This document shows positions 1-5,445 of a stretch of 7,623 nt of DNA, one piece after another. The notes under the pieces are model-generated. The model searched no databases. It saw only the letters and a program-made list of their open reading frames with translations, and had not been told where the DNA came from. The DNA lies in assembly GCA_004555855.1 (NCBI GenBank), contig SFJQ01000073.1, positions 1 through 7,623 of the forward strand, given 5' to 3'. A program made the position numbers and the translations under genes. Numbering within the stretch: the stretch's first letter is position 1; each line of letters opens with the position of its first letter. The DNA is from [Eubacterium] saphenum (GTDB lineage: Bacteria; Bacillota; Clostridia; Oscillospirales; Ruminococcaceae).

Positions 1-595
1 TTCCCGCAGCAGCCCCCGCTGCGAATATGTAAAACAGTATATTTACGCCGAACAGTGACAAGTCAAAATAGATTTTGTCGGTTATCTTTGAATTTAACAG
101 GAAAACTGCAAGATACGTCAGCGCAAAAGACGCCAGAAAGCACACCAGCGATACCGCGGATTTTTTGCATGAGGACGAGAATTTCTGCCGTTTTCCGAGC
201 GAAACAATCGACAAAATCAGAAAAACATATCCCGCAGCAATCGCCGCCGCAGCCCCTATCAGAACCACGGCAAGCCAAAATCCGAAGTTTCCGGTTTTGG
301 GGAATTTTATGTTTATTCCAAGCGATTGCGCCGCGTCCAGAACACCGTTTACCGTGTCAATCGCACCGACAAGGCTGAACGAAAACCGCTTGATGACGGT
401 TATATCGAACAGCTTCACAAACGGCGAAACAGCAACAGCAACGTTCAGCAGCATTTCCAAAACAAACAAAATTCGTCCCCTGCCAACCTGCGGGGGATTT
501 TTTTCCGGAAGCTCGTTTTCATCGGTTGACATTCCGCAAAACTCGCAGTATTCCGCGCTGTCGTCAATTTCTTTTCCGCAATATTCACAAAACAT
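1..595 (-). CDS. Zinc-ribbon multi-pass membrane protein, 3' end missing
   Basis: The frame is open for 198 codons from an ATG at 595 and leaves the window without a stop, so the C-terminus is missing. The N-terminus is a zinc ribbon with C3, C6, C17 and C20 (CxxC, ten residues, CxxC), beginning MFCEYCGKEI. A short acidic and proline-containing linker follows, then hydrophobic stretches near residues 42-60, 104-133, 147-168 and 179-198. These predict a membrane protein with a cytoplasmic zinc ribbon at its N-terminus. An AGGA ribosome binding site lies about four bases before the ATG, slightly close. The upstream gene, which starts with the same kind of zinc ribbon, ends 18 bases away, so the two are very likely co-transcribed. 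Zinc-ribbon membrane proteins of this sort are common in Clostridia and mostly uncharacterised. I do not recognise a specific function. Confidence 0.85.
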   Translation of the reverse strand, partial: MFCEYCGKEIDDSAEYCEFCGMSTDENELPEKNPPQVGRGRILFVLEMLLNVAVAVSPFVKLFDITVIKRFSFSLVGAIDTVNGVLDAAQSLGINIKFPKTGNFGFWLAVVLIGAAAAIAAGYVFLILSIVSLGKRQKFSSSCKKSAVSLVCFLASFALTYLAVFLLNSKITDKIYFDLSLFGVNILFYIFAAGAAAG

Positions 596-613
596 TTTTC
601 CTCGGATTTCGCG

Positions 614-1219
614 TCACACTATCTCAATACTCAACTTGTGCGTCTTGATTTTCAGCGTTATCGTGCAGTCGCGGTCAACGTATTCCGTGTATTCGGCAGG
701 CTCAACCGTGTCGCTCGAAAAGTTGAGAGTTTCGTCCGATGACGAGCGATTTTTCACAAATTTTATAGTAAAGCTCCCCTTTTCAACCTCTATTTCCCGC
801 TCAAACGTTTCTCCCTGATTAATCGTTTTAACGGTCACGCCGTTTATCACAACGTCCACGCCGTACTTTGCGAAAAAATCGTTCTGCTCGACGCTCAGAT
901 TCAGCTTAATCTTCACCGTATCTCTGCTGATATCACCTGAAACAGAGCCGCCCGACAGGATTGTGTTGGGGTTAAAGCTGTTTGGAGAAATTCTCGGCTG
1001 ATTGATAATAATCAGCACCGCAGCAAGCGCGGCGATTGCCAGAACAGCCGCCGAAACCGCCGCTATTACAACAAAATTTTTTCTCCCGCCGACTTTATTG
1101 GCGGGCTTTTCGGTTGACAGAGAAGCTGCGTTTATGGGCTTTGCCTTATTCATTCTTCCGCAGTTAGGACAAATCCCCGTGCCATCGGGCAGCTCGCTTC
1201 CGCATTTCCTGCAAAACAT
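614..1219 (-). CDS. Zinc-ribbon, single-pass membrane protein with C-terminal beta-rich domain
   Basis: This is a 201-residue protein of unknown function. Residues 1-21 form a zinc ribbon (C3, C6, C17, C20) with the same cysteine spacing as the next gene. A basic, alanine-rich linker leads to one transmembrane helix at about 48-73 (VIAAVSAAVLAIAALAAVLI lies inside it). Residues about 100-201 alternate charged and hydrophobic positions and look like an all-beta, Ig-like extracytoplasmic domain; this is a judgement from pattern, not a family match. The layout suggests a cytoplasmic zinc ribbon tethered to an outside domain. GGGAGAG about six bases before the ATG supports the start. It lies 26 bases after the DUF998 gene and 18 bases before the next zinc-ribbon gene, consistent with one operon. 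Confidence 0.88.
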   Translation of the reverse strand: MFCRKCGSELPDGTGICPNCGRMNKAKPINAASLSTEKPANKVGGRKNFVVIAAVSAAVLAIAALAAVLIIINQPRISPNSFNPNTILSGGSVSGDISRDTVKIKLNLSVEQNDFFAKYGVDVVINGVTVKTINQGETFEREIEVEKGSFTIKFVKNRSSSDETLNFSSDTVEPAEYTEYVDRDCTITLKIKTHKLSIEIV

Positions 1220-1245
1220 TATTTCTCTCCCTTATGTAAAGCGCG

Positions 1246-1884
1246 TTACTTTTCGCAGAGCTTGCCGCGAAACAGCCAGATTCCGAGAATAGCGTTAAAT
1301 CCCGCTGCTGCGAAAACGCTGAATCGTTCGGGAATGCCGAAATATTCCTTTGGCATCGCTCCCGTGCCGATTGCGCCGAGCGTCATCAGTATTACCGCCG
1401 CAAGCGCAAGATTTCCGAGAATTTTCAGCTCGTTTTTCCGAGTACCGATGAAAATGACGACAAGCGAAGCAATCGACAGCACAACAACCGCGCCCGTTAC
1501 CACAAGGTGCATAACATTCTGAAATCCGTTTGGTGTACCCGCGTCGGAAAGCGGGTACATCGTGTAACCGACGCTGCTCACCCACTCCATTGCCGCAAAG
1601 AGGTAAATTCCGATTTTCAGCAGCTTGTACCGGCTTTTTTCCACGGCAACGCACACCGCCATTATCGATACAATCCCGCACGGTCCGTAAAGCGATGAGA
1701 GCTGATTCCAGAGTATTCTTGACGGCGCGGAGTCAGCGGAAAGGTCGCTTACCGCCTGCGCCAGCCAATTGTAGTCGGGATAAGCAAGCGGCGAGAAAAT
1801 CACGGCAGCCGTGTACGACAAAAGGCTGATTACGCCGAGCAGTCCGCAAAACCGCATTATCTTACCATTTGTGCTATTTTCCAT
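1246..1884 (-). CDS. DUF998 family integral membrane protein
   Basis: This is a 212-residue membrane protein with about six hydrophobic segments, near residues 13-33, 64-81, 88-110, 124-147, 155-175 and 188-206. The stretch YPDYNWLAQAVSDLSADSAP (35-54) after the first helix and the histidine-containing FQNVMH (121-126) match my recollection of the DUF998 family, whose biochemical role is not established. The start is set at the ATG at 1884, which has AGGA eight bases upstream. A longer frame from an ATG at 1929 is rejected because its first codons overlap a TATAAT promoter box. It is the first gene of a likely operon with the two zinc-ribbon membrane proteins downstream. The strong promoter separates it from the ABC transporter genes, although no clear terminator lies between them, so read-through is possible. 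Confidence 0.85.
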   Translation of the reverse strand: MENSTNGKIMRFCGLLGVISLLSYTAAVIFSPLAYPDYNWLAQAVSDLSADSAPSRILWNQLSSLYGPCGIVSIMAVCVAVEKSRYKLLKIGIYLFAAMEWVSSVGYTMYPLSDAGTPNGFQNVMHLVVTGAVVVLSIASLVVIFIGTRKNELKILGNLALAAVILMTLGAIGTGAMPKEYFGIPERFSVFAAAGFNAILGIWLFRGKLCEK

Positions 1885-1892
1885 AAAATCAT

Positions 1893-1896
1893 TCCT
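1893..1896 (-). promoter_or_regulatory. Ribosome binding site of the DUF998 gene
   Basis: AGGA, preceded by GGAT, lies eight bases before the ATG at 1884. It decides the start in favour of the internal ATG over the one at 1929, which would lie inside the promoter. Confidence 0.7.
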
Positions 1897-1917
1897 ATCC
1901 GTAATTTCTATTATCCG

Positions 1918-1946
1918 ATTATACCACATTTTTACAATAAAATCAA
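1918..1946 (-). promoter_or_regulatory. Sigma-A-type promoter of the DUF998/zinc-ribbon operon
   Basis: The minus strand has TTGATT (1941-1946), a 17-base spacer and TATAAT (1918-1923). The spacer ends in TGG, giving an extended -10 (TGn). Transcription would start near 1911, leaving a leader of roughly 27 bases before the ATG at 1884. It lies between the ATPase stop and the DUF998 start, where a promoter is expected. Confidence 0.8.
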
Positions 1947-1979
1947 CACTTATTTTTCAATATCTGCTGAAATTGACGT

Positions 1980-2744
1980 TCACAAAGCGCTTTTCATATC
2001 GTAAAAATAGTACTTTTCACTTGAATTATATTTCAACTCAACGCCGAAAATTCTGCCGATAATTTCGCTTTTGCACACGTTTTCGGGAGTATCAAAAAGC
2101 GCGATTTTCCCATCGTCAAGCACGGCGATTTTGTCCGAAAATCCAAACGCCAGCGGCAAATCGTGCATAACCGCAGCTATTCCCTTTCCGCTGTCCGAAA
2201 GCCCGCGAAGCGTTTTCATAAGCCGTATCTGGTGCGTTATATCAAGGTACGAGGTCGGCTCGTCAAGCAAAACATAGTCGGTCTGCTGAGCAAGCGCCAT
2301 CGCGATATACGCATTCTGCCTCATTCCACCCGACAGCGATGGAAGCGGCATTTCCCTGTACTCCGAAAGCCCCGTTTGCTCAAGAGCAGCGGCGGCAATT
2401 CTGCGGTCGTTTTCGCCGTAACGGCGCGGATAGCCCAAGTGCGGAAACCGCCCGTGCAGAACCATCTGCCCGACCGTCATATCCGGCACACTTTTTCCCT
2501 GCGGAAGATACGCGATTTTCCGCGCAATTTGGCTTCGGGAAAGCCCGACTGATTTCTCACCGTCAACCGAGATTTCGCCCGAATTTATCTCAATCATTCC
2601 GAGAATTGCCTTCAGCAGCGTGCTTTTTCCCGAGCCGTTTGTCCCGATTATCGAAACAAATTCGCCCTTGTTCAGCAGCAGCGACGCGCCGCTTAAAACC
2701 GAGGTTTTCCCGTATCCGACGCAGAGATTTTTCACGTCAATCAC
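1980..2744 (-). CDS. ABC transporter ATP-binding protein, FecE/BtuD type (iron-siderophore, heme or cobalamin importer)
   Basis: This is the 254-residue ATPase that powers the importer from the cytoplasm. All nucleotide-binding motifs are intact: Walker A GTNGSGKST (34-42), Q-loop Q82, signature LSGGM (137-141), Walker B VLLDEP (158-163) with D-loop region SYLD (165-168), and the switch histidine H194. The signature reads LSGGMRQNAYIAMALAQ, with asparagine where this subfamily often has arginine. The start is a GTG at 2744 with GGGGGA seven bases upstream. It overlaps the permease stop by eight bases (GTGATTGA), so translation is probably coupled. The open frame continues back to 2876, but that extension would read through the permease C-terminus and is unlike the family. 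The length fits FecE/FhuC-type ATPases. The substrate cannot be read from the ATPase. No clear terminator follows it. Confidence 0.93.
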   Translation of the reverse strand: MIDVKNLCVGYGKTSVLSGASLLLNKGEFVSIIGTNGSGKSTLLKAILGMIEINSGEISVDGEKSVGLSRSQIARKIAYLPQGKSVPDMTVGQMVLHGRFPHLGYPRRYGENDRRIAAAALEQTGLSEYREMPLPSLSGGMRQNAYIAMALAQQTDYVLLDEPTSYLDITHQIRLMKTLRGLSDSGKGIAAVMHDLPLAFGFSDKIAVLDDGKIALFDTPENVCKSEIIGRIFGVELKYNSSEKYYFYDMKSAL

Positions 2745-3753
2745 GGCTGTGTCCCCCTTTGCCCTTGATAAGAATGAACACGAAAAACGGCGCGCCGAAG
2801 AACGACATAATGATGCCGACGGGGATTTCATAGGGCGCAAAAAACGTTCTCGCAGCCGTGTCGCAAAGGCAGACAAATGCCCCGCCGAACAAGGCGCAGA
2901 GCGGTATCAGGTGCGATGACTTATTACCGGCAACGCGCCGAACCGCGTGCGGGACGATAAGCCCGACAAACGAAACCAGTCCCGCAAGGCTCACCGCGCA
3001 GCCCGCAAGAAGCGCCGAAAGCAGCAGAAAAATCGTCCGCATAACCGATGTGTTCATTCCAAGACCCTTCGCGCTGTCCTCGCCGAGCGTCAGCACGTCA
3101 AGCTCATTCGTAAGCGTGATTAGAAGCGTTATCGCATCCAAAATCAGAATTGCCGCAGGCAGCAGCTTTTCGTATGTAACCGCGGAAAATTCGCCGATTT
3201 TGAAGTCGTTGCTCATCACGCCGACCTCGGGGAAAAACGTCACAATTGCGTCCGAAATCGCGCCGAGAAGGCTGTTCGCGGCAACGCCGATGAGGATTAC
3301 CGTACCACGCGAAGCACCCCATTTGCGCGCGCTCACGCTTATCAGCATAACCACCGCAAACGCTCCCAGAAACGCAAACAAGGACTGCTTCCAGCCGCCG
3401 TAAACTCCCAGCGCCGTGCAGAGCGTAACCGCAAGACCGGCGCCCGAGTTTACCCCGATAATGCTCGGAGAAGCGAGTTTGTTCGCCAGAACGCCTTGTA
3501 TAACCGCTCCCGAAACCGCAAGCGCTCCCCCGCAGACAATTGCCGAGAGCGTTCTCGGAAGCCGCACATACAGGAAAATTTTGCCGCCTGCTGTTTTGTC
3601 AAAGCCCTCGGCAAACGCGGTTTTGATTTCCTCAAACGACAGCGGAGTGCTGCCGAGCGTTATTCCCAGCGTCACCGAAGCTGCAAGCAAAACAAATCCG
3701 ACAGCAAAGATTATCTTAATTCTCACCCGAGAGGATTTTTGCGAGTTGTTCAT
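2737..3753 (-). CDS. FecCD/BtuC family ABC importer permease
   Basis: This is a 338-residue integral membrane permease of the type II importers for siderophore-iron, heme or cobalamin. Such permeases usually form a homodimer with about ten helices per subunit, and there is only one permease gene here, as expected for a homodimer. Family landmarks are the first helix (13-34), RLPRTLSA (64-71), SGAVIQGVLANKLASP (81-96), the strongly conserved GLVSFVGLIVPHAVRR (258-273), which lies near the ATPase contact loop in the family, and PVGIIMSFFGAPFF (311-324). The ATG at 3753 sits inside the end of the binding-protein gene, a 38-base overlap, with a weak GGGCGG in front. A GTG at 3726 would reduce the overlap to 11 bases but has no visible ribosome binding site. 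The start is therefore uncertain by nine codons. It is the middle gene of the importer operon. Confidence 0.93.
   Translation of the reverse strand: MNNSQKSSRVRIKIIFAVGFVLLAASVTLGITLGSTPLSFEEIKTAFAEGFDKTAGGKIFLYVRLPRTLSAIVCGGALAVSGAVIQGVLANKLASPSIIGVNSGAGLAVTLCTALGVYGGWKQSLFAFLGAFAVVMLISVSARKWGASRGTVILIGVAANSLLGAISDAIVTFFPEVGVMSNDFKIGEFSAVTYEKLLPAAILILDAITLLITLTNELDVLTLGEDSAKGLGMNTSVMRTIFLLLSALLAGCAVSLAGLVSFVGLIVPHAVRRVAGNKSSHLIPLCALFGGAFVCLCDTAARTFFAPYEIPVGIIMSFFGAPFFVFILIKGKGGHSRD
2752..2757 (-). promoter_or_regulatory. Ribosome binding site setting the GTG start of the ATPase
   Basis: GGGGGA lies inside the last codons of the permease, seven bases before GTG at 2744. It supports a non-ATG start and a product of normal family length. 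Confidence 0.75.
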
Positions 3754-4669
3754 AAGCTACCGCCCATTCCGAGTTTGGTTTGATGTTGAAAAGCCGCCTT
3801 TCCATAATATGCAGGCGATTTTCTTTGACCGCGCCGAGCTGTCCCCACGCGGGATTTTCCTCAATCATTTTCCTGAGATTTTCAAGAGCGGCGTCCGTGT
3901 CGTTGCCCATCGTCACTACAAAAATCCGATAAGGCTCAATGCGGATAACGCTTTCAATGCTGAGGTTTTCCAGCAGACTTTTGTCGCTGTCCGCGATATT
4001 TTTGCAGCCCAAATCGCCGAGCATTTCGCCTAAAATCGTCCCCTCGCTGCCCTTTGCCTTGACAAATCCCGAGGACGCGCGGAGAATAAGCACACTGCGC
4101 TCGTTTTCGGGCAAATTCTTCGCGGAAAACTCGGCTTTTATTTCATCGATTTTCACCTTGACATCAAGCCCGTTCTGTTTGTAAAGGTCTTTTCTGCCGG
4201 TGATTTCCGTGCAGGTATCAAGCATTTTCAGATAGTCGTCAAAGTTATCGACATCAAAATACGCAACCGTAATTCCCGCATTTTCGAGCTGTTCCTTCAT
4301 CTCGACATCTGCCGCCGTGGAAGCGCTTGCGATAACGAAATCGGGGTTCGCCGAAAGCAGCGCCTCAAAGCTCGGAGAATGAGCGCCGCCGAGGTTCACA
4401 GCGTCGGGCAAATCCAAGCCGAAATCGTCCCACGCGTCATCAACGGCTGCGCAAATCTCGCCGCCCGAAAGCGTCCACACATCGGCAAAGCTCCCGATAA
4501 GCGCGGCTGTTCGCTTGGGATTTTTCGCTATCGTAACCTCACGGTTCAGCGCGTCCGTAAAAGTAACCGCATTCTCGTTTTTCTGCGAATTATCGCCGTT
4601 TTTTCCCACCGAGCAGCCAACAAGCGCAATCATCGCAGCAAGCAGTAAAATTATCGAAAATCTTTTCAT
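3716..4669 (-). CDS. ABC importer substrate-binding lipoprotein (type III, FecB/BtuF fold)
   Basis: This is a 317-residue binding protein that captures the ligand outside the membrane and delivers it to the permease. The N-terminus MKRFSIILLLAAMIALVGC is a lipoprotein signal peptide with lipobox LVGC, so C19 is the expected lipidated first residue. A short polar linker follows, then two lobes joined by a helical backbone. Two glutamates sit where the family docks onto permease arginines: E102 in PSFEALL and E239 in LSIESVI. The C-terminal RLFNIKPNSEWAVAYEQLAKIL region is also typical. GAGGAT lies about seven bases before the ATG. The gene is first in the operon behind a consensus promoter. 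The cargo (siderophore-iron, heme, cobalamin or related) cannot be decided from sequence. The short leader leaves no room for a cobalamin riboswitch, which slightly disfavours B12. Confidence 0.93.
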   Translation of the reverse strand: MKRFSIILLLAAMIALVGCSVGKNGDNSQKNENAVTFTDALNREVTIAKNPKRTAALIGSFADVWTLSGGEICAAVDDAWDDFGLDLPDAVNLGGAHSPSFEALLSANPDFVIASASTAADVEMKEQLENAGITVAYFDVDNFDDYLKMLDTCTEITGRKDLYKQNGLDVKVKIDEIKAEFSAKNLPENERSVLILRASSGFVKAKGSEGTILGEMLGDLGCKNIADSDKSLLENLSIESVIRIEPYRIFVVTMGNDTDAALENLRKMIEENPAWGQLGAVKENRLHIMERRLFNIKPNSEWAVAYEQLAKILSGEN

Positions 4670-4706
4670 ATTTTATCCTCTCAATCTAACAATTCAGCAC
4701 TTTATC

Positions 4707-4736
4707 ATTATAGCACATAACAGTGTGATTTGTCAA
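4707..4736 (-). promoter_or_regulatory. Consensus promoter of the ABC importer operon
   Basis: TTGACA (4731-4736), an 18-base spacer and TATAAT (4707-4712), with TGC before the -10 giving an extended -10. The predicted leader is about 30 bases. A CACA-six bases-TGTG inverted repeat lies in the spacer. GTGCT also appears twice, 16 bases apart, across the -10 and start region, so repressor binding is conceivable. No clear Fur, DtxR or other named operator can be asserted. Confidence 0.85.
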
Positions 4737-4750
4737 ATAAAAAATCAGAA

Positions 4751-4777
4751 CCGGTTTTTCGGATATCCGTATTTCGG
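4751..4777. other. CGG/CCG triplet cluster with a perfect 10-base palindrome
   Basis: Between the Nudix terminator and the importer promoter lies CCGG-TTTTT-CGG-ATAT-CCG-TATTT-CGG. Its centre, CGGATATCCG (4760-4769), is a perfect palindrome. It lies about 24 bases upstream of the -35 box of the importer promoter. It could be an operator or activator site, or a chance pattern. No protein family is assigned. Confidence 0.3.
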
Positions 4778-4778
4778 C

Positions 4779-4811
4779 AAAAAAGCCCGCTTTCCCGAAC
4801 GAACAGCAGGC
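4779..4811 (-). terminator. Rho-independent terminator after the Nudix gene
   Basis: On the minus strand GCCTGCT (4805-4811) pairs with AGCGGGC (4785-4791), seven pairs with one G-U. The loop can extend the stem by three further pairs (TTC with GAA) past a bulge. A run of six T follows (4779-4784). It lies 43 bases after the Nudix stop and upstream of the importer promoter, so it separates the two units. Confidence 0.85.
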
Positions 4812-4854
4812 GTTTCTTATTCATAATTTCCGCGATTGCTCACGGGAACGAGTT

Positions 4855-5349
4855 CTATTCAGTCTTGTTTTTGAGCAAAAACTCCGTCAAAAATTTATGA
4901 GCAAGGCTTCCCTGAAAAATCTCCTTTTCGATTTCTCCGAGAGTGTACCAAGCCGCGCTGTCAACCTCTTTTTCGTTGATGTGAAGCTCCTCGGTATCGG
5001 CAACACAGGAGAAATTCAGCATAAGCGTGTTGCTCGGCTCGAAGTAGGCGCTTTTGTTGAAACGGATTTCCCCGACAGCCACGCCAAGCTCCTCGCGAAC
5101 CTCCCGCGAAACGGCTTCCTCAGCGCTTTCGCCCTTGTTGACATAGCCGGCAACCAGAATGTTTTTGTCATTTCCGTACTGCTTTATCAGCACGATTTTG
5201 TCACGCGCGGGACTCAGAACCTCCATACTCACCGCCGTGCTGAAAATCGGGAAACGAAACCTCCCACACCGCTCGCAGAACGGAATTTCCCCCTCGCCGT
5301 CAAGCGGCTTTTCAATCAGCTCCGTCCCGCATTCATAGCAAAAATTCAT
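4855..5349 (-). CDS. Zinc-ribbon Nudix hydrolase (NudC-like, lacking the N-terminal domain)
   Basis: This is a 164-residue predicted pyrophosphohydrolase. A zinc ribbon at the N-terminus uses C4, C7, C25 and C28. The Nudix box is complete, G68, E74, R82-E83, E86-E87 and G89, fitting Gx5Ex7REUxEExGU, so the metal-binding and catalytic helix looks active. Zinc ribbon followed by Nudix is the order in NudC-type NAD(H) pyrophosphatases and RNA NAD-decapping enzymes, but the usual N-terminal domain (full-length NudC is about 260 residues) is absent. The NADH-type SQPWPFP motif after the box is not preserved: the equivalent region reads NKSAYFEPSNTLM. Substrate is therefore open. The start is the ATG at 5349, with AAGGAG nine bases upstream; an in-frame TTG at 5373 is less likely. 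It is monocistronic, flanked by terminators on both sides. Confidence 0.9.
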   Translation of the reverse strand: MNFCYECGTELIEKPLDGEGEIPFCERCGRFRFPIFSTAVSMEVLSPARDKIVLIKQYGNDKNILVAGYVNKGESAEEAVSREVREELGVAVGEIRFNKSAYFEPSNTLMLNFSCVADTEELHINEKEVDSAAWYTLGEIEKEIFQGSLAHKFLTEFLLKNKTE

Positions 5350-5358
5350 ACTCAAAAT

Positions 5359-5364
5359 CTCCTT
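5359..5364 (-). promoter_or_regulatory. Ribosome binding site of the Nudix gene
   Basis: A perfect AAGGAG lies nine bases before the ATG at 5349. It places the start immediately before the first cysteine pair and argues against the upstream TTG. Confidence 0.8.
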
Positions 5365-5375
5365 TTCCCGCAATC

Positions 5376-5404
5376 ATTTTTCCACGGATTTTCACGATTA
5401 TCAA
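5376..5404 (-). promoter_or_regulatory. Possible weak promoter of the Nudix gene
   Basis: TTGATA (5399-5404), 17 bases, then AAAAAT (5376-5381) preceded by TGG, an extended -10. The -10 box matches the consensus at only four positions. Some promoter is expected because a strong terminator sits directly upstream, but this exact site is tentative. Confidence 0.4.
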
Positions 5405-5407
5405 GAG

Positions 5408-5439
5408 AAAAACCGCTCCCTGCGATTAGGCAAGGAGCG
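5408..5439 (-). terminator. Strong rho-independent terminator after the chemoreceptor gene
   Basis: On the minus strand CGCTCCTTGC (5430-5439) pairs with GCAGGGAGCG (5414-5423), ten pairs including one G-U. The loop has six bases and a T run follows. The hairpin begins six bases after the chemoreceptor stop codon. Confidence 0.93.
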
Positions 5440-5445
5440 TTCGTT

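Noticed and set aside
75..818. A 247-codon plus-strand open frame
   Set aside because: It lies antisense to two zinc-ribbon genes on the minus strand, has no ribosome binding site, and its composition looks like a shadow of their codon usage.
1947..1979. Terminator after the ATPase gene
   Set aside because: Only a five-pair stem (TCAAT with ATTGA) can form, and A residues rather than a T run follow it.
2745..2876. N-terminal extension of the ATPase starting at the ATG at 2876
   Set aside because: The extension reads through the permease C-terminus out of frame, is arginine- and serine-rich and unlike the family. The GTG at 2744 has a strong ribosome binding site.
3416..4033. A 205-codon plus-strand open frame across the permease and binding-protein genes
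   Set aside because: It is antisense to two well-supported transporter genes and has no recognisable domain.
4670..4706. Cobalamin riboswitch in the importer leader
   Set aside because: The leader from the predicted start to the ATG is about 30 bases, far too short for a B12 aptamer.
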